Shown here: positions 42,665-51,773 of the stretch, piece after piece | Layout: every line of letters begins with the position of its first letter | How positions within the stretch are numbered: the stretch's first letter is position 1 | Source of the DNA: CAXBNB01 sp040222275 | Lineage (GTDB): Bacteria > Bacteroidota > Bacteroidia > Cytophagales > Cyclobacteriaceae | Assembly: GCA_040222275.1 (NCBI GenBank) | Contig: JAVKDJ010000045.1 | Location: 124,001 to 188,000 of the forward strand | Direction of reading: 5' to 3' | Length of the DNA: 64,000 nucleotides | Translations under genes and position numbers: made by a program | The notes under the pieces: generated by a model | What the model saw: only the letters and a program-made list of their open reading frames with translations | The model's database searches: none | Told to the model about the DNA's origin: nothing

Positions 42665-44365
42665 TTAGGGTACATTTTTAATTAAGTTTATATGGTTAAT
42701 GGATTTCCGGATGGCCGCCACCTCTTCTGCCTTCACAGAATCCTCCGAATTGTTTAAATGGATCAGCACATAGTTCAGGATTTCTGCGATTTCCTGGTCG
42801 GAGAGGGAAACAGCAAATCCCGGCATAACCTCATCGTATTTCACTCCATTCACCTCCACTTCCCCGGTCAGTCCGGTCAGTGTTGTAGTTATCAATTTCT
42901 TTTTATCCCTGGTCCATTCTGTATCTATGAGGGGAGGAAACAAAGAAGGTACGCCTTTGCCGGTAGGCAGGTGGCAGGCGCCACAATTCTTTACATAAAT
43001 TGATGCGCCGGCTACCGATCTATCAAAACGCTCCGGTAAAAACAGGGGGATTTGTGCAGAATCTTCCCGTACAACAGGAAGGCTTTTATAGTGCGATGAG
43101 GGGCCACTCATTCTTTCCAATTTGATAATTCTATCGTTTCCATCAGCGGGTACATTGTCGTACATCCAGGGTTGCCAGCTAATATGCCAATCGGTATTGC
43201 TGGTAATCAGGTAAATTTCCCCCTGGGGGCTGACACACAAATCCCTAAGCCTACCGAATTGCTTTTGTAAATAAATTCTTTGATCCACAATTTCATCTCC
43301 CGAAGCATTCAGTTTCAACATCCGTAGCGAGCGCCCTTTGAGGCATGTGAGCAGCAGGCTGTTCTGCCACTCAGGAATGGCCGGGCTATTGTAATAATCC
43401 AGCCCGGCGGGTGCAATAGTGGGTGTCCAGGAAACAAGAGGCTCCATCACCTGTACACTGTCGCAATAGTCCTGCTCGTTTTCCTTATCACAAAACCCTT
43501 CAACATACGGCCAACCATAGCTGCCACCTGCCAAAACAAGGTTTAGTTCGTCATCATTGTTGGGCCCGTGTTCTGAGCTATAAACTTTTCCTCCGGCTGC
43601 CACCAAACCCTGGGGATTTCTGTGTCCCATAGAATAAAAATAGCTGCCGGGCATTGGATTGTCACCCGGCACTGATCCGTCCAGGTTCATCCTCAACACC
43701 TTGCCTACCAGGGCATTCTTATCATAAATTGCCTCCCGAATGCCTGTGTCCCCTATTGCCAGCAATAATTTACCATCGGCTGAGATGGCCAATCTTGCAC
43801 CATTGTGATGCCCGCTCCCCGGAATGTTGGGTAGGATAATTTCGGGGTTGACAAGTGTATCCTTTTCCGGCAAATAGCTGTAGCGCACCACCTTGGACCT
43901 CACATTACTGGACCTGCCCAGGTAATCAATTTCAGTAATGGAAGAATCGACATAATTGTAGTGCAGATATACCAGAGGATTTGTATCAAAATCTGGGTGC
44001 AGTACCATCCCCAGCAAGCCCGGTGTTCTGGAAAAATAAACATCATCGATAGATAACAATTCTTTTATCCGACCATTTTCAGGGTTAACCCGCTTCACCT
44101 TCCCTTTGTGCTGGGTTATCCAAAGATGCTGGTCAGGCCCCCAGAGAATTTCCCAGGGTTCGTCCAGGCCATGTGCTATTTCAGTGGCCAACAATTTCGT
44201 TTTTTCCAACTCCAAAACCAACCATGGCTTGTCATTCAATGGATTGGACCTCATCGAAGACCCGGAATTTTGACTACATGAATAAATAACCAAAATGCAG
44301 AAAAAACTGATGGCTCGGTAAATTTTGTTGCAGCTTCTGATCATTCTATAGACTTTCGTGTTCAT
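42665..44365 (-). CDS. PQQ-dependent sugar dehydrogenase fused to cytochrome c, lipoprotein
   Basis: A 566-residue exported lipoprotein (FFCILVIYSC). The first ~430 residues are a six-bladed GDH/sorbosone dehydrogenase propeller (GLDEPWEILWGPDQHLWITQ, PGLLGMVLHPDF, IPGSGHHNGARLAI, YSMGHRNPQGL, SSEHGPNNDDELN). The HNG and RNPQG patterns carry the PQQ and catalytic residues. A C-terminal class I cytochrome c domain (~470-550) has CGACH and an axial Met likely in MPGFAVSLSD. It would oxidise an aldose and pass electrons on. It follows the heparinase-fold lyase by 40 bp and may form the far end of the alginate unit; a role in oxidising uronate products is a guess. Confidence 0.9.
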   Translation of the reverse strand: MNTKVYRMIRSCNKIYRAISFFCILVIYSCSQNSGSSMRSNPLNDKPWLVLELEKTKLLATEIAHGLDEPWEILWGPDQHLWITQHKGKVKRVNPENGRIKELLSIDDVYFSRTPGLLGMVLHPDFDTNPLVYLHYNYVDSSITEIDYLGRSSNVRSKVVRYSYLPEKDTLVNPEIILPNIPGSGHHNGARLAISADGKLLLAIGDTGIREAIYDKNALVGKVLRMNLDGSVPGDNPMPGSYFYSMGHRNPQGLVAAGGKVYSSEHGPNNDDELNLVLAGGSYGWPYVEGFCDKENEQDYCDSVQVMEPLVSWTPTIAPAGLDYYNSPAIPEWQNSLLLTCLKGRSLRMLKLNASGDEIVDQRIYLQKQFGRLRDLCVSPQGEIYLITSNTDWHISWQPWMYDNVPADGNDRIIKLERMSGPSSHYKSLPVVREDSAQIPLFLPERFDRSVAGASIYVKNCGACHLPTGKGVPSLFPPLIDTEWTRDKKKLITTTLTGLTGEVEVNGVKYDEVMPGFAVSLSDQEIAEILNYVLIHLNNSEDSVKAEEVAAIRKSINHINLIKNVP

Positions 44366-44405
44366 AAGTGGCAGAGCCCTTTGTTGTAATCTATGTAGGA
44401 GATGC

Positions 44406-46661
44406 CTATTTCGTCAGTTCCAACACATCGCCAGGCAACATTTGAAAACTGGATCGCATTCCCTTTCCGTTTAAAATTACTTCTTTGGCCCCACTAATGG
44501 AAACATTAACTTCCTTGTCCCCTATTCCTTTTAGAATGACTTTGTGATTGTCGAGTTTCAAATACATGTCACTGGCTGTAGAGCACCTAACTTCAATCCC
44601 TTCTAAGATCAGTTTTTGCACATCAAAGGCATAAGATTGCCCCTTCGTATTGAGTGTTTTTACATTGGGGCCACTGGCTTCAAAAGGTGGATCGCCGATA
44701 GTCCAATCGGGCAGGCGCTGGGTGCTGTTAGATTCATCCAACCTCTTGTCATATTCAGCATAGGGGTAGATCATTGTCAAAAAACTAAAATCGCCCGTTT
44801 GACTTTTAGAAACCACTGCCCACTCCTTGCCCCTACTGCCGGAGGTTTCGAAAGCATCAGTGTCATGTAGCTGAAGTAAGTCACAGCCTCCACCATTGTG
44901 AAAAGTGGCACGGAGCATGTCTGGTGCATTTTCGAAGGTATAATGTCCCTGCCATACTTGCTTGTAGGCATGTTCCCCGTCCGCATAAAAATTGTCTTTC
45001 ACCAACCAAAATTCATCTTTTACGAAAATCACCTGCCTCGTATATTGCACTCCAATGTTTTCAAATCCATTGTGCGACCCCACAAATAAATCGAACTGAT
45101 CGTTGTTGACCCAGGCCAAAACGGTCGGTTGCGGCAACTGTCCGAATTTCCCAAAACCACTGCCTCCTTTGTTGCTTTTATATTCTTTGCCCTGTAGCTC
45201 GTCATCAACGAGGGCCACATTTTTTACCATCGAATTCTTGAAAAATCCATAATCGGGCAATGAATACCTCACCTGGTAATTGGGTAATATGGCCGTACCA
45301 TTGGCCATGGCCTGAATGCCCAGCATATCCCCATGCTGGTGATCTGGTTTTTCATCGTCCAGCCCGGCTGAAACAATCATCATTTTGTCATTTTCATTCC
45401 AGCCTTCCCGCATGATATAGTACCCTGTTTCCGTGAAAGCGTCTGAACCATAACCAGGTCGTTTTCCTTTTATAGACACCAGAAGGTCTAGTTGGCGCTG
45501 TTGCAAAAACCAATACATCCTGTCTTCAACAAAAGTATTGGCAAAGTAGCCAAAGGTTATGTCTTCGAACAGCAGGTAGCCCAGGGTCATCGCCCCTGAT
45601 ATATCATTCTTTTCTGCCCAGGGGATTTCAGTATCATCCTGAAGCACCGGGGCACTTTTGTCAGGATAGGCAATCCTTGCCAGGGTAGTAAAGAGGGATT
45701 TGAGCTTATTTGTCCAAACCGGCTTGATGTCTATGCCGCTTATGGTGGCCAACTGATAAACGTAAAAGTAGTTGGCGATATCACTCATGTGGTAGTGCAC
45801 ACTGCGCTCGAATTGAAAACCATCACTATTGATTTCCCTGGACAAATGCTCCTCCAGGCGCTTCATAGCACGATCATACCACAGGTCTGTGCCCGCAAAA
45901 TCCCGAAATATAATGGCCAACATGGCAAGTGCCGACATGCCCCTGGTTTGGTGGTTTCCCGGTGAAAATTTTTCATTGCGGGCATATAGATGGGCACCAT
46001 GCTGGAGAAGAGTGGCTATTGTCAGCAATTGGTCATTGTCTGTGTAAGCCTCTTCACCCAAAAACATGTTGTGAATGGCCAGCCAGTTGAGAATCCGATA
46101 TCCCGACCTGAACACTTCATAAACCCCATTGCCATCTTCAATCTTTTCATACGCACCGCTTTCCAATGCAGTATTCAACGACCTCATTTGCCGCACAAAA
46201 TACCTAGTGTATTTCGGGTCTTTGCCATCATAAAAATATAGATGGGCAATGTCCAGCATTTTGTGCTGGCGGGCAAGGTGTCGCAAGGCATAGGCATTTA
46301 CGGGTTGTCCATTCAGGTAATTGAAGGGCAAAATCCAGGTAGTGGAGTCAGCAAATTTAGCCATGTGGTCTTCTGCCCTGTCTTTATGATGATTCTGATT
46401 GTTGTAGGTTTTTCTATAGAAATCAAATCGACCGTCAACCGTTTTCCAATCATAAAAAAACCGCTCGGAGAACTTGTTCCGCAAATAAATGGCCAATTTC
46501 CCCTCAGATAGTTTTTCCTTTCCCGTCAATTCCTTTTTTACTTCTTTTTTCAGGTATTTACCCAAATCATCCGGTTCGATTATTTTGTCTGCCAAAATGG
46601 TCTGTGCATGGGCCAAAACCAGCGAATAGAAAATACAAGTCATTGTTAAAAAGTATTTCAT
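44406..46661 (-). CDS. Heparinase II/III-fold polysaccharide lyase, possibly alginate lyase (PL39-like)
   Basis: About 751 residues from the start at 46661 (MKYFLTMTCIFYSLVLAHAQ, a signal peptide); the open frame runs further to 46805, but that would overlap the SUKH gene. An N-terminal (alpha/alpha) toroid (KFADSTTWILPFNYLNGQPVNAYALRHLARQ, then SPGNHQTRGMSALAML with the Asn-His pair) is followed by a beta-sandwich domain beginning near YYIMREGWNENDKMMIVSAG and including DHQHGDMLGIQAMANG. The NH and Tyr residues fit lyase catalysis. It differs from the PL17 enzyme at 55043. Its setting and size suggest a PL39-type alginate lyase, though other PL families share this fold. Confidence 0.72.
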   Translation of the reverse strand: MKYFLTMTCIFYSLVLAHAQTILADKIIEPDDLGKYLKKEVKKELTGKEKLSEGKLAIYLRNKFSERFFYDWKTVDGRFDFYRKTYNNQNHHKDRAEDHMAKFADSTTWILPFNYLNGQPVNAYALRHLARQHKMLDIAHLYFYDGKDPKYTRYFVRQMRSLNTALESGAYEKIEDGNGVYEVFRSGYRILNWLAIHNMFLGEEAYTDNDQLLTIATLLQHGAHLYARNEKFSPGNHQTRGMSALAMLAIIFRDFAGTDLWYDRAMKRLEEHLSREINSDGFQFERSVHYHMSDIANYFYVYQLATISGIDIKPVWTNKLKSLFTTLARIAYPDKSAPVLQDDTEIPWAEKNDISGAMTLGYLLFEDITFGYFANTFVEDRMYWFLQQRQLDLLVSIKGKRPGYGSDAFTETGYYIMREGWNENDKMMIVSAGLDDEKPDHQHGDMLGIQAMANGTAILPNYQVRYSLPDYGFFKNSMVKNVALVDDELQGKEYKSNKGGSGFGKFGQLPQPTVLAWVNNDQFDLFVGSHNGFENIGVQYTRQVIFVKDEFWLVKDNFYADGEHAYKQVWQGHYTFENAPDMLRATFHNGGGCDLLQLHDTDAFETSGSRGKEWAVVSKSQTGDFSFLTMIYPYAEYDKRLDESNSTQRLPDWTIGDPPFEASGPNVKTLNTKGQSYAFDVQKLILEGIEVRCSTASDMYLKLDNHKVILKGIGDKEVNVSISGAKEVILNGKGMRSSFQMLPGDVLELTK

Positions 46662-46686
46662 CTTTATTCCATTGTTTTTCTTCGGT

Positions 46687-47145
46687 TCAATAATTTTCAT
46701 CCATGGTGTTGTGCAGCCAGTCAATAAAGTTTGGCCATTGATGCTCGAAAGCATTTTCGCTTTGATCAGGGGCATATACAACCACACGAGGCTCAACCAG
46801 TACATTTATACTTCCATTGTCAAAGCACCAATAGCCTTCATCGTCCTTACCAAAAGGGGTAAGAAAACCGGGGTATCCAAGGTTCCTGAATTCCTGAACA
46901 AGCACTTTCAAAGACAACTCCTGGTCATCGGTATCATTGGCCCATCTAAACCCTTCGCTGGCAAAATCACCCATTGGTAATTCATAGCAGTGGACCAATT
47001 GAAAATCGATGAATGATTTTGGAAAGTCGCAACCATGGTTTACAATGAGGTCCATAATGATCCGGGAGTCATTTGGTTTCTCAAAATGACCGGGAAAGGC
47101 ACATTCCTGTCCTGCATACTTGATTTTCAAGTCGTCAAATGTCAT
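46687..47145 (-). CDS. SMI1/KNR4 (SUKH) family protein
   Basis: A 152-residue cytoplasmic protein. The segment FPKSFIDFQLVHCYELPMG and the following GFLTPFGKDDEGYWCFDNGS with C-terminal EHQWPNFIDWLHNTM fit the SUKH fold (SMI1/KNR4). Many SUKH proteins neutralise polymorphic or contact-dependent toxins, while others are housekeeping. No toxin gene is visible within 10 kb, so this may be an orphan. It lies between kdgK and the lyase at 44406, 199 bp past kdgK and 25 bp before the lyase start. Confidence 0.65.
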   Translation of the reverse strand: MTFDDLKIKYAGQECAFPGHFEKPNDSRIIMDLIVNHGCDFPKSFIDFQLVHCYELPMGDFASEGFRWANDTDDQELSLKVLVQEFRNLGYPGFLTPFGKDDEGYWCFDNGSINVLVEPRVVVYAPDQSENAFEHQWPNFIDWLHNTMDENY

Positions 47146-47221
47146 TGTGTATGTTTCCTAATTATTTAATAATGACGATCCAGACAAGGCTTGAAGTGAG
47201 CAGTTGGAATAAAAAAACCTT

Positions 47222-47343
47222 CAATAACTTCAGACTTCCAACTTCCCACTTCCCACTTCAAACTCCCCTCTTCCCACTTCCCTCTCCCCTCTCCCATCTT
47301 CCCACTTCAAACTCCCATCTTCCAACTTCAGACTCCCAACTCC
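47222..47343. repeat. CT-rich degenerate tandem repeat
   Basis: About 120 bp made of variations on CTTCCCACTTCAAACTCCC. On the minus strand it reads as GGGAAGTGGGAG-type purine repeats directly after the kdgK stop codon. Confidence 0.75.
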
Positions 47344-47344
47344 T

Positions 47345-48346
47345 CTACCTCTTAATCGCCCCCGATGTATTCCCGTCCATCAGGTTTTTTACATTTTCTT
47401 CAGAAACCATATTTGCGTCTCCGGGTATGGTATGTTTTAGTGCGCATGCGGCTGTCGCAAAACGCAGTGAATCATCATCGTCATCATAGTGTAGCAGGCC
47501 ATAAATCAACCCGGCCGCATAGGCATCACCTGTCCCAACCCGATCAACGATATGGGTAACATCCAAATAATCGGTTTTGATATATTCGTCACCATTCCAC
47601 ATTTTTCCCTGAATACGGTTGTGGGAGCCACTTATAGACTCACGGTTCTTCCCTGCCACTTTTTTTATCCTCGGTAGTGATTTCATCAACGCTTTGGCCG
47701 AAGCATTGAACTCCTCATCTGGAGTACCCAACCCGAAAATTTCGTAGATATCAAATGTATTGGCTATCACCACGTCACATCTACTGACTAACTCCGGCAT
47801 AACATCCTGCATCCTTTTGCCATACTTCCACATGTTTTTTCTGGAAAAAATATCTCCCGAAACCATTACCCCAAGTTTGTTGGCTGTTTTGATGGCATCC
47901 AAACAACAGTCTGCCGCTCCCTGCGATACCGCCGGGGTGATTCCCGTCCAGTGAAACCAATCTGCATCTTTCAACACTTCCTCCCAGTTGACCATGGAAG
48001 GTTCTATCATGGAAAATGAAGAGCCTTCCCGCTCGTACACCACCTCGCTCGACCTGTGAACAGCACCCTTTTCAAGAAAATATTTGCCAATCATCTGCCC
48101 TCCATAGAGGACGTGGGCAGTTTCCAACCAATGCTGGCGCAAAAACTGGGTCGCTGACTTTCCCAACATATTGTCCGGAAACCTGGTAACATGGCGTGCT
48201 TTCATCCCCATATAAGACAAAGCGATCCCGACATTTGCTTCGCCCCCACCATAAGCCAATTCCAATGCAGTGGCCTGGGAAAATTTTGAATATCCTGGCG
48301 GGGATAGCCTCATCATTACTTCGCCGAATGTTACTACTCTTTTCAT
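47345..48346 (-). CDS. kdgK: 2-keto-3-deoxygluconate kinase
   Basis: A 333-residue PfkB-family sugar kinase that phosphorylates KDG to KDPG, the step before aldol cleavage in uronate breakdown. N-terminal FGEVMMRLSPPG and GGGEANVGIALSYMG, plus the catalytic motif DRVGTGDAYAAGL (Asp base) with the anion-hole Gly-Thr-Gly, place it in the family. The KdgK assignment rests mainly on its location just after the lyases and DEH reductases: PfkB kinases for other sugars look similar. It starts 12 bp after the PL6 stop. Confidence 0.85.
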   Translation of the reverse strand: MKRVVTFGEVMMRLSPPGYSKFSQATALELAYGGGEANVGIALSYMGMKARHVTRFPDNMLGKSATQFLRQHWLETAHVLYGGQMIGKYFLEKGAVHRSSEVVYEREGSSFSMIEPSMVNWEEVLKDADWFHWTGITPAVSQGAADCCLDAIKTANKLGVMVSGDIFSRKNMWKYGKRMQDVMPELVSRCDVVIANTFDIYEIFGLGTPDEEFNASAKALMKSLPRIKKVAGKNRESISGSHNRIQGKMWNGDEYIKTDYLDVTHIVDRVGTGDAYAAGLIYGLLHYDDDDDSLRFATAACALKHTIPGDANMVSEENVKNLMDGNTSGAIKR

Positions 48347-48358
48347 TTGATCTAGATT

Positions 48359-50743
48359 TTAATGTTCAACACGAATACGTCGGACAAAGTTATCTGATCC
48401 ATTTACAACATTGAGCAAGTAAATTCCATTTTGTAGGTAAGCTGTATTGACACTTATCTTCTTGCCTTGCGCCTGGATCTTCGACAGTATTTTGCCATTT
48501 AAATCCATAATTCCAACCTCCACGTCACTATTTCCATACCCAAAATCCAGCGTAAAAGTATCCGTCACCGGATTGGGGTAGATTGCAATAGACGTCTGTC
48601 TGGGGTCATCAACGCTCAAAACAGGTATCTTTTCTCCCCAAATTTCAACTTCAGCAAGGCTATTCCAATCAGATACAGAATTTCCAAACCCGGTAATCCT
48701 CACATATTTGGCCTTTGTGTCGCTCACATTATAGAGTTCAAATTCATTCGTTAATCCCGTGCTTTCCCTTTTGGCCAGTACATTGGTAAATGTCGAATTG
48801 TCTTCGGAAAGATCTACCTGAAATGTGGTCGTCCTTTCGTCTCCTTCATAAAAGGCCACCTTGAAATAGCTCACCAACGACAGGGCATCCAACTCGAATG
48901 TGATCGACTGTTCTCCTTCTGCCGACCACCTCGTTGACAGGTCTCCATCTAAGGTATTTTCTTTTCCATTGCCTGTTTGCTCAGCCGATGCTGTAACAGC
49001 TGACACGGTGAGTTTTTCACCACCCAAATCAATTATTGCTGCTTCCTGAATAATGTCAACTTTTATAGTAATGCTTCCTCCATTTATAGTGATAATTCCC
49101 TTACGAGGTAGGGATTGGGAATATTTCTGGACAGACACTTCAAGCTCAGTGCTTCCTGTTCCATTGGTCTTGTTCAGTGAAATCCACGATTTGTCAGCAG
49201 TTGCGGTCCAGGCAGCATTTGAGTTTATGCCCAGTGATTTGGATCCACCTTCCGCCAGGTACCTTACCTCTGATGCTGAAGGATACAAAAAGTCGGTTTG
49301 AGACAGGGTGGGCCCGGTCAGCTCTTTATTTAATGGGAAAATGGTTACGGCTTCTGTTGAAAACTCATCACTGCCCACATCCGGGTTATTTCTGGTTTGC
49401 CCTTCAAAATCTTTTATAACAGATACGATGGCGTCAGAGGCATCTATTGCCGGGCTTTGATCAGTCAATTTTTTCAATGAATAGCCGTTTACCTCCACTG
49501 TTGTTAAAGACAAGTCCTTACTTTCCCAACCGGAAACATTCGCTCCCAGGGAACTTGCCTGGTACATATTTTTGGCATACTCAAAATCGACCGGTGCATT
49601 GATGATGTCAATCAAATCGTTGCTTGATTCATTGAAAACGAGGTTGTTGGCGATTGTGCAGTTTATTGGCGGCTCAAACTCTTCACTTCCACTGGTGCCA
49701 TCACCTCCGATGCTTAGGGAAGATTTACAATTTACTATTGTGTTGAACGCAACCACCGCATCCGTGGCTTTGAAGTATCGATTGAGGGGGGAATCTACCA
49801 CCCCTCCAATGACGTTTATGGCAGACCTAAATTGGCCGGTTCCTTCCAGGTCCTGAAAATAGTTGTTCACCACCACGTGCCTGTCGCCAATCACTCGGAC
49901 ACCCGAAGAACCGGACTTATTATTGCCAAAGAAGAAGTTTCCTTCCACACGGCAATCATTCCCATGTCTGAGAGTAAGCTGTCCATTGTTGTTGAAGAAG
50001 GTATTGTAGCGATAAATATTAAACCCTGACTTATTGGAAATGATCTCGATTTCCCCATCGCAGTTTTCGAAATAATTGTACTCTACAATGGTTCCACATT
50101 CCTGCATGGATGTGTTGCTATCCCCCAGCCGCATGATTTCACCACCATTTGCCCCCAGGTCTGGCCTGTCTAAAAACTGGTTGTGGTCAATCAAATGATT
50201 TACCCTTCCTGACCCTGACTTCAACCAGACTACCAGGAGTGTTCCCCCGTCTGTTTTTCCCTTAAAAAGGCAATGGTCCACACGGTTTTCCTCTCCATAC
50301 AGCGAAACCCACTTTTGGTTGTCGCTACCACTGTTGAAGTCTATAATTGAGGTATTTGTCAACCGGCAATTCCTACAATCACTATCCGACCTGAAGTCGA
50401 TAACAGCGGCGGAAGAAGGCGTCTGACCATTTCGAAAAGTGAGGCCATTGACTACCAGGTACTGCCCTCCCATATCCAGGCTGGAATTTCCTTCGACAAA
50501 CACCTGGCCAATATCCTCGGCCATGAGCACAATGGGATTGGAAGCCGTACCGTTCCCGTCAAATTCTATTTCAATGTCTTTCCAGATTCCATTGACCATT
50601 ACAATAGTGTCGCCGGCTTGAGCCGATTGAATAGCGGCATTCAATTCACTTTGGTTGGCAACCTGAACTTTAGCCCCAAAAGTTGGGGTAGCGATAGCAA
50701 ACAGCCCCAAAAAAAGGCAGCACAACGTTGTTTTTGTTCTCAT
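48359..50743 (-). CDS. PL6 alginate lyase with BACON, discoidin and T9SS sorting domains
   Basis: About 794 residues from the start at 50743 (MRTKTTLCCLFLGLFAIATPTFG, signal peptide). Domains in order: right-handed beta-helix of PL6/chondroitinase B type (~25-460) with catalytic Lys in ISNKSGFN and Arg in LTLRHGND; a BACON-like beta-sandwich (~510-575, SLGINSNAAWTATADKSWISL); a discoidin/F5-8-type carbohydrate-binding domain (~590-715); and a type-A type IX secretion C-terminus (YPNPVTDTFTLDFGYG to NFVRRIRVEH). It should be secreted and held at the cell surface, where it opens long alginate chains. It lies between the PL7 lipoprotein gene and kdgK. Confidence 0.9.
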   Translation of the reverse strand: MRTKTTLCCLFLGLFAIATPTFGAKVQVANQSELNAAIQSAQAGDTIVMVNGIWKDIEIEFDGNGTASNPIVLMAEDIGQVFVEGNSSLDMGGQYLVVNGLTFRNGQTPSSAAVIDFRSDSDCRNCRLTNTSIIDFNSGSDNQKWVSLYGEENRVDHCLFKGKTDGGTLLVVWLKSGSGRVNHLIDHNQFLDRPDLGANGGEIMRLGDSNTSMQECGTIVEYNYFENCDGEIEIISNKSGFNIYRYNTFFNNNGQLTLRHGNDCRVEGNFFFGNNKSGSSGVRVIGDRHVVVNNYFQDLEGTGQFRSAINVIGGVVDSPLNRYFKATDAVVAFNTIVNCKSSLSIGGDGTSGSEEFEPPINCTIANNLVFNESSNDLIDIINAPVDFEYAKNMYQASSLGANVSGWESKDLSLTTVEVNGYSLKKLTDQSPAIDASDAIVSVIKDFEGQTRNNPDVGSDEFSTEAVTIFPLNKELTGPTLSQTDFLYPSASEVRYLAEGGSKSLGINSNAAWTATADKSWISLNKTNGTGSTELEVSVQKYSQSLPRKGIITINGGSITIKVDIIQEAAIIDLGGEKLTVSAVTASAEQTGNGKENTLDGDLSTRWSAEGEQSITFELDALSLVSYFKVAFYEGDERTTTFQVDLSEDNSTFTNVLAKRESTGLTNEFELYNVSDTKAKYVRITGFGNSVSDWNSLAEVEIWGEKIPVLSVDDPRQTSIAIYPNPVTDTFTLDFGYGNSDVEVGIMDLNGKILSKIQAQGKKISVNTAYLQNGIYLLNVVNGSDNFVRRIRVEH

Positions 50744-50768
50744 TATCTTTTTTTTAGAACACATCCGG

Positions 50769-51755
50769 TTAGTGACTGACCACCAGATCATAGTATTTTA
50801 CCCGGGCGAAAGCCCCTTCGTCCCTTGTCACGAGGTAGTTTCCCGCTTTGAAATAGTTTTCAAATACGCCCCACTTGTCCATATGTACCCCTTCATACAC
50901 CAGGGTTTGCTTATCATTCAGGGTCACCAGCATTTTACCTTCAGTCACTTCTACTTCCAGCGTAAACTTTTCAAAGCCCACCTCTTCATCAAAATACACC
51001 CCTTCGTCATCTCCCCAGGCATCCGTGTAAAGGATCTCGTCCCCCTCGACTTTTTCGTCTTTAAGTATCTTAGTCTTTACACGTACCTTTTCATGGGCCC
51101 AGTATATTTTCAGGATGGGAGGTGCGTTGTTGTCTTTTTGGCCAATTCTGTCCCTTTGGGCATTGGTGAGCCTCCCATGAATCTGCATGATTATCGTACG
51201 GTGAAACTTCCCTTCTTCGTCTTTGGAAATATCCTCCATCGCCAAAGTTCCCATCATTTTGCCTCCCTGCTTGAAAGTCCAGTTTACCGAGTTGCTGCCC
51301 GGCTCCATTTGCTCCCTCAACTCAGTTCTCGAGTAGCTCGAATTTGCCGTGGTGGCATCTCCGGGGTATGTATAAAAAACCAGTGACCCGTCTGTCGAAT
51401 CATTGTACATGAATGGCAACAATGTTTCGTTAGTGGCATAGTCCAGTATTTCCGGCGGCTTTACTTCCGTTGGATTGCCAACAGGCAGTGTTACCTTCCA
51501 ATGCGACAGATCGATCTTCGGCAAAAAATAGTCCACACCTTCCACCTTTGCTTCCTCTTCGTCCACTTTTTCTTCGTCCACTTCTTCCTTGTCAACCCCC
51601 TCCTCATCCGATGGCAGCTCGTCATCAGGCTGGTCAGTGGGCATAGCAGGCCCTTCAGCGCAGCTGGCAGCTACAAACAGCAACAAGCTTACCATCAAAA
51701 CCAAAATACTGCCCGGGAAGATCCCCGGGGAATATTTCTGCCGGCTATGCTTCAT
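50769..51755 (-). CDS. PL7 alginate lyase, lipoprotein with acidic linker
   Basis: A 328-residue PL7 (alginate_lyase2) enzyme. Lipobox ending at Cys32 (FVAASC), then a low-complexity Asp/Glu spacer (~41-73) that holds the catalytic jelly-roll away from the membrane. The three PL7 motifs are all intact: SRTELREQ (142-149), QIH (191-193) and YFKAGNY (301-307), which supply the catalytic Arg, Gln-His and Tyr. A QIH rather than QVH motif has been tied to activity on guluronate-containing blocks. A surface or periplasm-facing position fits early chain cleavage. It starts 18 bp after the SDR gene. Confidence 0.94.
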   Translation of the reverse strand: MKHSRQKYSPGIFPGSILVLMVSLLLFVAASCAEGPAMPTDQPDDELPSDEEGVDKEEVDEEKVDEEEAKVEGVDYFLPKIDLSHWKVTLPVGNPTEVKPPEILDYATNETLLPFMYNDSTDGSLVFYTYPGDATTANSSYSRTELREQMEPGSNSVNWTFKQGGKMMGTLAMEDISKDEEGKFHRTIIMQIHGRLTNAQRDRIGQKDNNAPPILKIYWAHEKVRVKTKILKDEKVEGDEILYTDAWGDDEGVYFDEEVGFEKFTLEVEVTEGKMLVTLNDKQTLVYEGVHMDKWGVFENYFKAGNYLVTRDEGAFARVKYYDLVVSH

Positions 51756-51773
51756 TTTTTTTCAATTTCTATA

